Shown piece by piece: positions 25,101 to 37,100 of a DNA stretch of 64,000 nucleotides. The notes under the pieces are model-generated. The model made no database searches, was not told the origin of the DNA, and saw only the letters and a program-made list of their open reading frames with translations. Origin of the DNA: Cryptocoryne crispatula var. balansae (Eukaryota; Streptophyta; Magnoliopsida; Alismatales; Araceae); contig CM069935.1 in the NCBI GenBank assembly GCA_036172225.1, positions 14,977,297-15,041,296 on the forward strand, written 5' to 3'. Each line of letters begins with the position of its first letter. The first letter of the stretch is position 1. The position numbers were made by a program, and so were the translations under genes.

Positions 25101-28100
25101 CAAAACCATCTTTCAAAACCCCAAAAAATCATAGTTGCTTCTTGAAGGGATATTCCAGCAGAATGAAGTTACCCTCTTTTGTGCTGTAGAAAGACCCCCA
25201 TATGGAGGTTTTTGGACACCCCAAGTCCGTCTCCCACCTCATCTCATCCACCACTACGAATCTAAGCCTTCATAGCACCCTCTCAAGCCCTTAGATTATC
25301 CCAAAATCCTTCCCCAAAAACCCAAAAACCTGCAGTTTCCTTCTTCAGAAATATGATTTTTCTCCAACTTTGAGGGCCTCTACACTCTATTTCTCTTACA
25401 TATAGTGCCAAAACACTCTTCCATTAGCTTCACTTGAGTATTGGCTGCTTGAAGAAGTCCTTTTTTCGTCTTGGAGGTCTTCCTACACTCCGGGGCGACG
25501 CCACGAAGAAGGGAAGAAAATCTGCTGAAGCCAGTCCCTGGTGCCCCGTATATAGGGCGCTTTGACTTTAGTCAACGCGCCCCATCAAGGGGACACCTGC
25601 AGCAGGCGCCCCATATATGGGGCACTAGCAGGGGCAGACCCCGTTTTGCATTTTTTTGAGTTTATTTACCTTTCCGGTCGATCTTTTACTCCCCCCTTTC
25701 ATTTCAACCCTCATTAACATGTCATTTAGCATGTATTGAGCCACTCATTTGCATTTTTCATGCATATTTAAACCTTCTAAATAGGGGTTGGGATTTAGTC
25801 CCAATCCGATTAGTTCTTTCCCTCTTGCGCATTTACATTCGAATTTGAGCATGATACTACACTGTCACTAGAACTAATGGTCTTTTCACTTGTTTCTATG
25901 TTTTCTCATGGACATTTTTAGGTAAATCCGGCCGAGGTAGAACTTCAACCGAATCGAAGACAAAGGACTCACTTAGCTCTCTTCTTTCGGCCGGCCGAGA
26001 GAGGAGAAGTCAGAACCCAACAATCTCCCCACTTTCAAAGGTACGACGGTCATTTTCATTTCTCCATTTCATTTCTTTTCATTCTACTATATTTTGGAGC
26101 CTTTTGCTCCTGGCGACCACAACCACTAACATCCCATCCACCAAGTCCCCAAAACAAGCGTAGGGGCCGGAAGGGGGAGATCTATGGATGTCCCGTTTTG
26201 GGTGCTTACACCTTTTGGTAACCACGGTGGGACCGACTTTGCTTTAGTGAGTTTTTCTCTTCTTTCCTAAGAATGTCCACTTGAAAACATGCTTATTTTC
26301 ACTTTAGTTCTCATTTAAGCCATTTCCATTTCCTTGCATTGCTATTTACTTGCTTACATGCTTGTATGTTTCCTTGAAGCATCATCTTGTTTCTTCCAAG
26401 TTTACTTGCTCTCTGTTTATCTTTTTAAAAGCATATCGATCTGATTTCCAACTTTGTTAATCAACTTATTTCACCTTAGTATTTTAGATATCATCTTATT
26501 TCACCCCTTGTTAAGCATACTTGCCTATTTCTTTCTAAGTCTAGTTCTCCTTTAGCAAATCTTTCAAGGCATGCTTAGTTAAATTAGTGCTTTCTTCTAT
26601 CCTAGTTTAATTTCATATCATTGTCTTGTTCACTTGCTTCCTGCAACATCTCATTAATCATTGTATGCTTTTATTTTCTTCTTGCTTGCTTCTTATTCCT
26701 TGACATTTCACTTGCATTTAGTTCGCATTGGAGTTTCGGGTTCGCCCGTCTCATTAGGACATCCGAGAAGGGAGGCTCTCTCCTCCCAAAGCCCCACACA
26801 TCCAAACACCCCTCTTGGTGGTTTCCAACTCCTCCTCCGGGGATTCCCTCTCGGAAGGACTGGGTAGCTTCCATCAAGGCCTCCGTAAGTCCCCAGACGT
26901 GAAGGATTCCCTCTTCACTGATCGGGCTGGTTGTACCATTTTATCCCAAAACCCGGAGTACCTATTATCTATCATTGTGAAAAGAGTGACAACCTTAGAT
27001 TGCTCGGCATTGTGAGAGCATAGGGTCCTACCCATTTATTTGAGTGGACAATATTTCTTTTAACAAGCCACTAATTTGAGGTTGAAACAAAAAAAATTGC
27101 GTTAATCATTCCAAGTCTTTGCTATTACTTGTTTGCAAACAAAAACTAAAAATTAAACAAAAATCCCAAAATCACCTAAAAAGAACCAAAACAAAAATTT
27201 GCTTGAGGTTAATTTGCTTGACAACTTGCTTGTCTGACAAAAGAAAATCAAAACAAAAAAGGGGTAAAAAATCAAAACTAAAAAAAACCCTTAAAGCTTT
27301 TATTTGTCAACCTTCTTTTTCTATTGTGTTTATGAATTTAAGGTCAGGTCGAGTTATCGGAATGGCGGATCAAGGATACGAGCAACTACAGTTGGAGTAT
27401 GATCAATCTTATTTCTATCCTGATGCCGTGTGTGCCGTCAATGAACCCGAAGTTCTCCCCGAACCTAGTCAAAATTCTCCTCTACCCAATCCAAATTCAC
27501 TTTTGGAGGCATTCTCTCATGCTGACCCTACCCAAATTCAGGCTATCAAAGCCATCCTTAAGGGCAAGTCGCCCGCCGACCACATTCCTCCCGAAGGTGG
27601 TCTTCACATCTCTACCCCTCGGTCAGGAGCACATCAACCCAATGTGCCCACTCATGGCCATTCTCATACCGGGCTCATGGCCCCAATTTCTCCTCATCCG
27701 GTGGCTAATCTAGATCATCCCAATCCAAATGTTGTTGTTCCTTCTAGACCACCAGTTTATTCCTCTAATCATCTCAACCCTACTCACCCTTTGGTGTATC
27801 CCCCAATGTACCCTTCTTATCCGGCCACTTCGGCCCATCAAATCCCAATTCCGGTGCACCAAGCACCCACTTCTCCTCCTCCTCTTATGGAACCATCTGT
27901 CGATCGAGGCCATGATTAACAAGATCAATCGCATGGATGAGCGGTGTAGAGAGCTTAAACGTTTGATCGACACCAAGGTAGTCCCTGAAATTTCTCTTCC
28001 TTCCCTCCCTACTTTTCATCTACCTCCCTCTGAGATGCCGGTATACCGTCGCTACAACGGAACCGGTAATCCCTTCATTCATATCAAGGACTTTCTTTAT

Positions 28101-31100
28101 GAGTCGGTAATGTGGCAAAATGATCCAAGGACCCTTGCTTTTCTTTTCAGAAGATCATTAGAGGGATCAGCTTTAGAGTGGTTCTACTCGCTTGACTCTT
28201 TGGAGGCGAGTAACTTTGAAACTGTCAAAGCTAAATTCTTGCAGAGATATCAAGATAGAGTCGAACCAACATATTCCATCACTGACCTCATGGCTGAAAG
28301 AATGAGAAATGATGAAGACTTTACCGAATATGCTTTGATAGATGGAGGTCAATGGCAGAAAGGCTTACTGATTCCATTTCAGAACCGGAGCAAGTGAAAA
28401 TGATCATCACCAATGCCACTCCGGCCTTAAAGAATATGCTGGCTTTGCATCACCCCACCTCCATGAGTGAACTTTATGAGAGGGCACGGTATATTCAGAC
28501 ACAGCTTAGGGACTCACCTATCATGAACTTGTTTGATCCTAGACCCCGAGCTATCAAGAAAACCACTTTTACCACAACCGGCCCAGTGACTGAGGGCGTA
28601 GTGACAAACGAAAACCTTAACGTTGTAGGGAACCCACCTATAAATTATCAACACCAGTTCAGGAACCCTCAACAAAATCAACCGTTTAGAAACCCTCGTC
28701 AACCTCAACCTCAACCTCAGTTCCAGCCCCGTCAGCAACAAGCCCCGATCCCTCAACCAGCGCGGCAACAACTGGCCAACTACAACCAAGCACCCTCTCC
28801 CATGGCCTACGAACCCCGAAAAGTTGGACTGAAGAGAAACCATTACCCGCCTTTGCCGTACTCTCTCGTGGACATCTTTAATGCACTCATGGCGGCAGGG
28901 CAAATTGCATTGCCAAGGGAGAAATTGGAGTGGCCTCAGAATGCCAACACAGAGCGATACTGTTTGTTCCATAGATATCCTGGGCACACCGTGGAAAATT
29001 GTTTTCAGTTCAAAGACTATATCCACGATCTTAATGAGCAAGGCAGTATTGACTGGGACCAGATGGGGGAATACATCAGAACAGTGAAAAATCAACCTCA
29101 ACGGCAGCACGTACCAGCTCAGCAGCAACAACAACAGAACCCCGGCCTGGGGATTATCCAAAACCCTTTACCTCCACATGCACCCGCACCTGGGAATCAA
29201 CATGTTAATCCCATCTTGATCTCTTCCGAGGAGTATCATGATCGGGGCCAGAATTGGCAAGTCGAGGGAGCCGCCTCCTCCATGCACATCAACTTACTTC
29301 ACCCTCCTAACCGAACCGTCCACTCGATACCCCGAACAACCATGTCACATAATCCCATCACATTAAACAGAATGCCCATCATCCGAACACCATCACAACC
29401 CATCATCACACCACCAGCCATTCAACTCCAATCGGGACGGACCCTAACCCGCCCGGCTAATCCACCACAAACATCACCACCACTAGGACCTATCATCATC
29501 CCGCCTCGTGCAAACATACCTACCTACTCTACCATGCCTCAAACCACCATCATTACGCCCGTCCCAAGAGCTCCCATCATTCGACCTAACCCGCCACCCA
29601 CCACTACCAACCCAGCCATAGCTCCTCAACTTGCCACAGTACTCAGAAGTGGGCGCATGTTCCAAAGGGTATTTCCCCAGGTCGGTCAATCAGGGTTGGC
29701 ACCAGAAGCAGAAGAAGAACACATTGAAGAGCCATTGCCTGGGACATCCTATGACTTGTTGAAACATCTTGATAAAACCCCGGCACGGATCTCTATCTTA
29801 GAGTTGATCAAAAGATCCAGAGTCCATCAAGAGGTTCTCCAATAGTACTTACAGCGAGTAATGGTAAATGAGAGCCTCCCCCCGGAAAAGATCTCATCGG
29901 TTTTGGTCCCAAGAAGTGAGTACCCGGCCCTTACATTCACAAAGGAAGAGTTGGCCGATCCATAAATAAGGAAATGTGCCTTATGCATCACAGTCCACAT
30001 CAACGGAGTAGGCATTAAGTCATTTTTGGTCGATACCGGAGCATCCATTAATGTTCTGCCACCAGAAACATTACATCTTTGTGGAATCTCCAAGGAGGAC
30101 ATCCGGCCATCTCAAATAACAGTGACCGCATATGATAATTCAAAGAAGCCCGCTGACGGCATGATTACATTGGATGTCAAACTCGGACCTCGATACGATC
30201 GTCAACTTTCACATACTAGAGATGGATCCGACATACAAAGCTATTTTGGGACGACCCTACTTGGAAGCACTAGAGGCAGTCGCCTCCACCAATCACCAGT
30301 GTCTTAAATTCCCTTACAAGGGACAGGTGATTAAGGTGACTAGCATGCCCCTAGATCATCCATCTTCTCCACCACCACCCATTGGGTTGCCAAACGAGCC
30401 AATTTTGACAATCTTGGATCTTCCAGAAATAAGTAAGCAGCCCAGGCAAGTGTGGAGAAGGAAAAGAGAGAAAAATGAAACTATTGGTTGGCACATAATG
30501 AAGAGTTTGGGATATCGAGAAGGCCAAGGACTAGGCAAAGAATTGCAAGGCATAGCTGAGCCAATCAATCTAATGAGGTTACAACCAAAGAGCGGGGTTG
30601 GGTATGATGGAACGACAGTGAATGGTCAGAATCTCAGAAGCAGATACTTTTCTGGATGCTTACAAAAGTTTTTCATCAAGAAAGAGACCATTCAATTGGT
30701 TGAGAACAAAGAGGAGCAAGAACTAGGACAAGACAAGAGAATAAGAACTGATGACCCTGAAGATGACATGTATCCTGAAATATCTCTTTTGTTTTCCACC
30801 GATGAAGAAGGGTCAAGCAATGAACCACTCCAGGCTGAACCACCTGTCGACCCACCCAAGGGTCATATTGCCAAACTGACTCGAGAAAAAGTCCAACCAA
30901 CTCCACTAGGGCCTTCCCTCATTACGTCATCTTTTGGGGACGATGCCCCAACTCACTATGACGCTCTCCCCGGGCTTCTTGGCCCGATCCCTATTTCTAG
31001 GCCCTCAGGCCCAACTTATGGGTCCACGAACCCACTTGTTGCTTTTGGGCCACCGAGCCCCTCTACTAAATCTGGGCCTTTGTGCCCATTTCCTCCAACT

Positions 31101-34100
31101 TTTGGGCCACCGAGCCCCTCTACTAAATATGGGCCTTTGTGCCCATTTTCTCCAACTCTTGGGCCATCGAGCCCCTCTACTGAATCCGGGCCTCTGCGCC
31201 CATTTCATCCAATTCTCGGGCCCTCAAGCCCATCTCCTAAACCCAGGCCCTCGAACCCACATCCTCCTCTTATTGGGTCCATAAACCCACCTTCTTCCAT
31301 GATCATCCGGCCTACTGACCCATCACCTCTTCGTCAACATTGGGCCCGAAAGCCCCCTCTATCAAACATTGCTCGAAGTCTTCCCCTCTTTATCAATATC
31401 TTCGCCTACTATGGCTCCCGTAGTTGATCTCAACCCAAATCGGGCACCTGAAGCCCATTCTATCTTTATGTTTGCTTCCCAAAAAGCAACGTCCTCCTCG
31501 AAACTCAAATTTCAATCAAGGAAACATCTCAACTTGCCTCGGAAGGGCATTCGACCCAAGAAGCCACCAGATCCTTGATTGACCTTCTTTGCCCTCCATC
31601 CTCTCCAATAAATTCTACTCCATCCACCTCCTCTTCCTCCTCTTATTTACCTTCTTCTTCTTTAGGTTTAGTTTCCAATAAAAATAGGACAAAAAAAAAT
31701 CAGAGGTAGAAGAGTTCCAGAAAGATACCTGCATCGGTTAGCTAAGAAAAGCTTAGAATATGCCAAGCTACCAGAATATCTAGAAAATACGATCCAGTTG
31801 GGTGAAATTCGATATGAGGAGAATGATAACATTGATCAAACTTTGGGGATTTCTTCCTCTCTCAGTTCAACATCACCTACATCCAACAGAAGGCAATCAT
31901 CATCACTGACAACGGACCACAGTTCATCTCCCAGGAGCTGCGCGACCTTTGCAACAGGTATTGCATCAGATTGCATCATTCATCTCCATATTATCCTCAA
32001 GGCAACGGTCAAGCAGAAGCCACCAATAAAACCCTGATAAAAATCATTAAGAAGACCTGTAAGTCTAGCAAGTTCGCAGACTGGCCAGATAAGTTAGTTG
32101 ATGCTCTATGGGCCTACCGCACTTCTATTCGAACCCCAACAGGTCAGACCCCCTATGCCTTGGCATTTGGGATGGAGGCGGTAGTTCCATACGAAGTAAT
32201 CATTCAATCCCTCCGAGTCCAGATCGATCGAGATATCCCGATGGATGAACGCCGAGATTCGCTTCTCGCGCAACTCGAACTCTTGGATGAAAGGAGGCTG
32301 GCCGCTGCCGAACATGCTAGATCTTACCAGAATAAACTTAAAAGATTTTATCAGAAGAGGGTGGTGGAGAGAAAATTTGAAGTCGGTGAGGTTGTGCTTA
32401 AAAGAATATTTGTTAAGCCGAGTGGTCCCCGCTCCAAACTTCAACCTAATTGGGAGGGTCCATATGTAATTTCGGCTGTTTATCCCGGTAATTCATATAA
32501 GCTGACTAATGCAGAAGGAGAAGAACTAGCTCATCCCTGGAATGGTGTTTCTCTTAAAAACAAAAGTCACAAAAATGAAAAAATCTATAAAATCCAAAGG
32601 TGTGAAGTATAATGATAGCATCTAACGCTTACTTGCCCGGTGCATCAACTTGTCGCTCAGGGAAATAAGGATAGGCATCATACTACACACACTACACACC
32701 TAGTTTTGAGATCCGATGATCGGAAGTCAGAGAGAAAGCTAGGCAACGCTTGGCAAAGGAAGGTCAACCTAATTCCATTCTCTTCTTGTTTCGGTCCAGA
32801 ATAGATAAAAGGGGTTAGAATGAGGAGTATCGAAAATGCCCATTGCCTTAGTTGGAAAATGCCTCTGAAGGTCTGACTTTTTAAGAAAAGGTGCCAAAAG
32901 ATGGGCAATGACCCCTCAGGTCAGCAAAAGAATAGACCTGTCTGAATGTGTACCAACAAAAGTCCAAAAGAAAAAGGCTCCAAAAGATGGGCAATGACCC
33001 CTCAGGTCAAAATCAAGCAAAAAAGAAGAAAGACCTGTCTGAATGTGGGCCATCAAAGAAAATGGGCTAGAAGGAAGGACCCGAAGAGGTCAAAACCCGA
33101 ACGGGCAATGTGGGTATTAGTAGAGAAACAAGTTCGACATCCCTGAATTCTACTAAGGACTTACCACCAATCATCTTCCTTCTTTAACCTCAAAGGATAG
33201 GGTTGACCGACTAGGTCCAAGACGAGTCATAGCCTATCGAAGGCAGAAGGTCAGAAGATCTCGAACTAGGCACTTTCTTACACATGATGCCTACTCTTAA
33301 CCCTTAGGTAACAATGAGAGGCACCTATGGCAAGCAAGGCAAAGGATGAGATGTCGTTTCTTTCACACCAAATCAAAAAAAATTAAAAACTTCAAAAACA
33401 CAAAAAAATCTATAAAGTCAAAACTCTTAAAAATTAAATATTCAAAACACCAAAAAATCATAAAAGTTCTCAAAACACCAAAAACATTATAAAACCATCA
33501 AAACCCAAACAAATCAAAAATTTCAAAACACCTAAAAGTTTGCTTTCTAGACTGATCAGTTGTCTTTGCATTCATGTCTAATTTCAGTCTTGCGTATTTT
33601 CTTTTATGCATACTTTCGTTTTTCTGTTATCTTTACCTTGATAAGGCCTATGTCCCTTGACAAAATATCAAGGCAACTTTACCCTCTCCTCGCAAGGGAC
33701 TAAGCCAAAATAAAGTTCTAACCTCTTTTCTCAAGTGGATGCAAGAACAGGAGAAGGCATGCCAACTTCATATCCCCAGTCACTTGGAGGAAGCAAAAAC
33801 AACAAAAAAATCAAAAAATTGAAAAACAAAAGTGGACTACCCCGACCCCTATTAGGACTTGCATTTAGTATTGCATCTATCAAAATAAATAATATTTGAG
33901 ATGTTGAAGACCTCAAGTCTAGAGGGGGCTGAGCCTGAGAACCCCTTCAACAAAATTAGTGAAGGCTCAGTCATTCCCTAGGCTTGCGGATAGGCCAAAG
34001 TTGAATATGCGGGGACGACGGTTTCTTCATAGATGTCCTGACCCGTTATAGTCAACCTATATCTTCAACTATTTTCTTATACTTATTTGTATTTCTTTAA

Positions 34101-37100
34101 ACCCAGCATGCATCATTTCATACACCATCATGCATACCATTTCCTGTTTCCTAATCCTACCATAACCTCCTTCCAGTCACATCGTGAACCCTTTTAAAGA
34201 TGGTCTTGATTTTTCGCAGAATCGGTTTCCACCATGTTTTAACAATGATTTCATCGAAACAAGAAGTTTTTCCATGTCAAACTGAACCGGTATTTCTGAG
34301 TAAACCTCATGAATTTGAAGAACCCAACCTTTGTTGATTGGCTGTCTCCTCTTTACTTTTCGCAATTTACTTTTCAATGCATTTCTACCGAGTCCAGCAC
34401 ACCATGCAGTTCGGGTCCTGGCCGGTAACAATTCTCCCCCACGTGGGATTTTAGTTATTTACTTTCTGTTCTTCTCTTTAACCAATCAACCAGAGGGAAG
34501 GTTTCGATAAGACAAAGGGTAATCTCGGAGTCCGGTAAATTTTATTCCACTCAACTAGGCCAATGAGGGCGTGTCTAAATCTACACCTTGGCATCACCTT
34601 TTCAGTCCACTACCACTTCATTCCGCTACGCCTCATTACGCTTCGCTACATTCGCCTACGTTTCATTCATGTCACTCCCCTACAAAGCCGACGCCAAGGC
34701 GAGGCAAGCTGTAGACACGCAATTTTGGCCTAGTTGGAGAGCTTAAATTCTTGTTTTTGTGAAGTATATTTGAGTAACCTTTCGAGGGAGCCAAGTTTTC
34801 CGGAAAAATCAAGTTTTTCGGCACATTTCGAAGTAGATTGATGGGGCGTTGACCAGGTCAACGTGCCCTGCTTATAGGGCACCTGGAGCCCAATAAACAG
34901 GGCGCCAGGCGCCCTATAAACAGGGCGCCAGGTGCCCTACTGATGGGGCACCTGCATCTGGTCTGACTGACTGGACAGGTTGATGGGACAGTTCTACAGA
35001 TAAAGTTGCCCTCTTCTTGCCTATAAAAGGACCCCCATTTGGAGGCTTGAGGACACACCAAGGGCGTCCCTCACCTCCTCTCATCCACCACTACACATCC
35101 CAAGCCTTGAAACCCCCCTCCAAGCTCTCAAACCGTCCCAAAACCATCTTTCAAAACCCCAAAAAATCATAGTTGCTTCTTGAAGGGATATTCCAGCAGA
35201 ATGAAGTTACCCTCTTTTGTGCTGTAGAAAGACCCCCATATGGAGGTTTTTGGACACCCCAAGTCCGTCTCCCACCTCATCTCATCCACCACTACGAATC
35301 TAAGCCTTCATAGCACCCTCTCAAGCCCTTAGATTATCCCAAAATCCTTCCCCAAAAACCCAAAAACCTGCAGTTTCCTTCTTCAGAAATATGATTTTTC
35401 TCCAACTTTGAGGGCCTCTACACTCTATTTCTCTTACATATAGTGCCAAAACACTCTTCCATTAGCTTCACTTGAGTATTGGCTGCTTGAAGAAGTCCTT
35501 TTTTCGTCTTGGAGGTCTTCCTACACTCCGGGGCGACGCCGCGAAGAAGGGAAGAAAATCTGCTGAAGCCAGTCCCTGGTGCCCCGTATATAGGGCGCTT
35601 TGACTTTGGTCAACGCGCCCCATCAAGGGGACACACACGCAGGTGCCCCATATATGGGGCACTAGCAGGAGCAGACCCCGTTTTGCATTTTTTGAGTTTA
35701 TTTACCTTTCCGGTCGATCTTTTACTCCCCCCTTTCATTTCAACCCTCATTAACATGTCATTTAGCATGTATTGAGCCACTCATTTGCATTTTTCATGCA
35801 TATTTAAACCTTCTAAATAGGGGTTGGGATTTAGTCCCAATACGGTCAGTTCTTTCCCTCTTGCGCATTTACATTCGAATTTGAGCATGATACTACACTG
35901 TCACTAGAACTAATGGTCTTTTCACTTGTTTCTATGTTTTCTCATGGACATTTTTAGGTAAATCCGGCCGAGGTAGAACTTCAACCGGATCGAAGACAAA
36001 GGACTCACTTAGCTCTCTTCTTTCGGCCGGCCAAGAGAGGAGAAGTCGGAACCCAACAATCTCCCCACTTTCAAAGGTACGACGGTCATTTTCATTTCTC
36101 CATTTCATTTCTTTTCATTCTACTATATTTTGGAGCCTTTGGCTCCTGGCGACCACAACCACTAACATCCCATCCACCAAGTCCCCAAAACAAGCGTAGG
36201 GGCCGGAAGGGGGAGATCTATGGATGTCCCGTTTCGGGTGCTTACAATGGGATTGACCCAATTTCTCTAAAAACGTACAATTTTTTTGAAAAAACATTGG
36301 GTAGATTCGATGTCTCATCAGAAGTTTAAAACTTCTTTTGCAACACCATAAAATCATAGAGATTACAGCTTATAGAGATATAATTAAAGATATAGTATCT
36401 ACCGCTAATAACATTGCATATTCACCAACTAAAATAATTACTCAAAGAGTGTTTGAGCTTTACCTCGAGCTGATAGAGATCAGCTAGATGGGTTATTGAC
36501 TGTAGTGCAAGTGGAAGATTGATAGAAATGTATGTCCTACAAGCCAATCATATATGATATGATTCAACATTTCTAGAAATATAGCATTCAATTAATTTGG
36601 CAAATCTTCATTACTAGCCCTTATTAGATGTGTACATCATAATGAAGTTCTTGATCATATGCAATGATGATTGTATCATAAATAAGATCATGATAATGAA
36701 ATCGATTATTTAGAGGTATGTCATCTAAAGGTTCCTATTCATAGGAACCTTGAGACGTATCAATGATCCAGATAGACTAGTGTATGATTTGACATTTCTC
36801 ACGATTGTACCTTGTTGAGCAAAACTTGTGCTTTGACTATTGAATTACGGAACATCATTTAGATTGTCCAATATAACAATGGATCAGGTACAAGGAAAAC
36901 CTGATGAAGGCAATTGAGCAGAAAATAAAGAATCATCCACTCTCGATAAATGAGAGTGATTGTCCTACGGGATAAAGAGTACTATCTCTGGCCATGGTAG
37001 AGAGAATAAATGAAAATGAGTTTTCCAATTAATTCGATTCTGAGTATAGATCAAATAAAGTCAGTATACTAAGGAGTTGATATTTGATGACGTACTCCTT

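Larger units (their letters stand above)
24695..36246 (+). mobile_element. Gypsy element 2 (Tat-like), nested in Copia element 1
   Basis: Complete from LTR to LTR with an exact 5-bp target duplication ATGGG (24690-24694 and 36247-36251). LTRs 24695-26210 and 34710-36246 are nearly identical by eye (six differences in the first about 165 bases), so this is the youngest large insertion that can be judged. Inside: tRNA-Arg type primer site, leader, gag with two frame breaks, protease, G-patch domain, GGGCC hairpin array, a 3' part of integrase, long noncoding tail. Reverse transcriptase and RNase H are missing, so it depended on another element. Confidence 0.92.
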
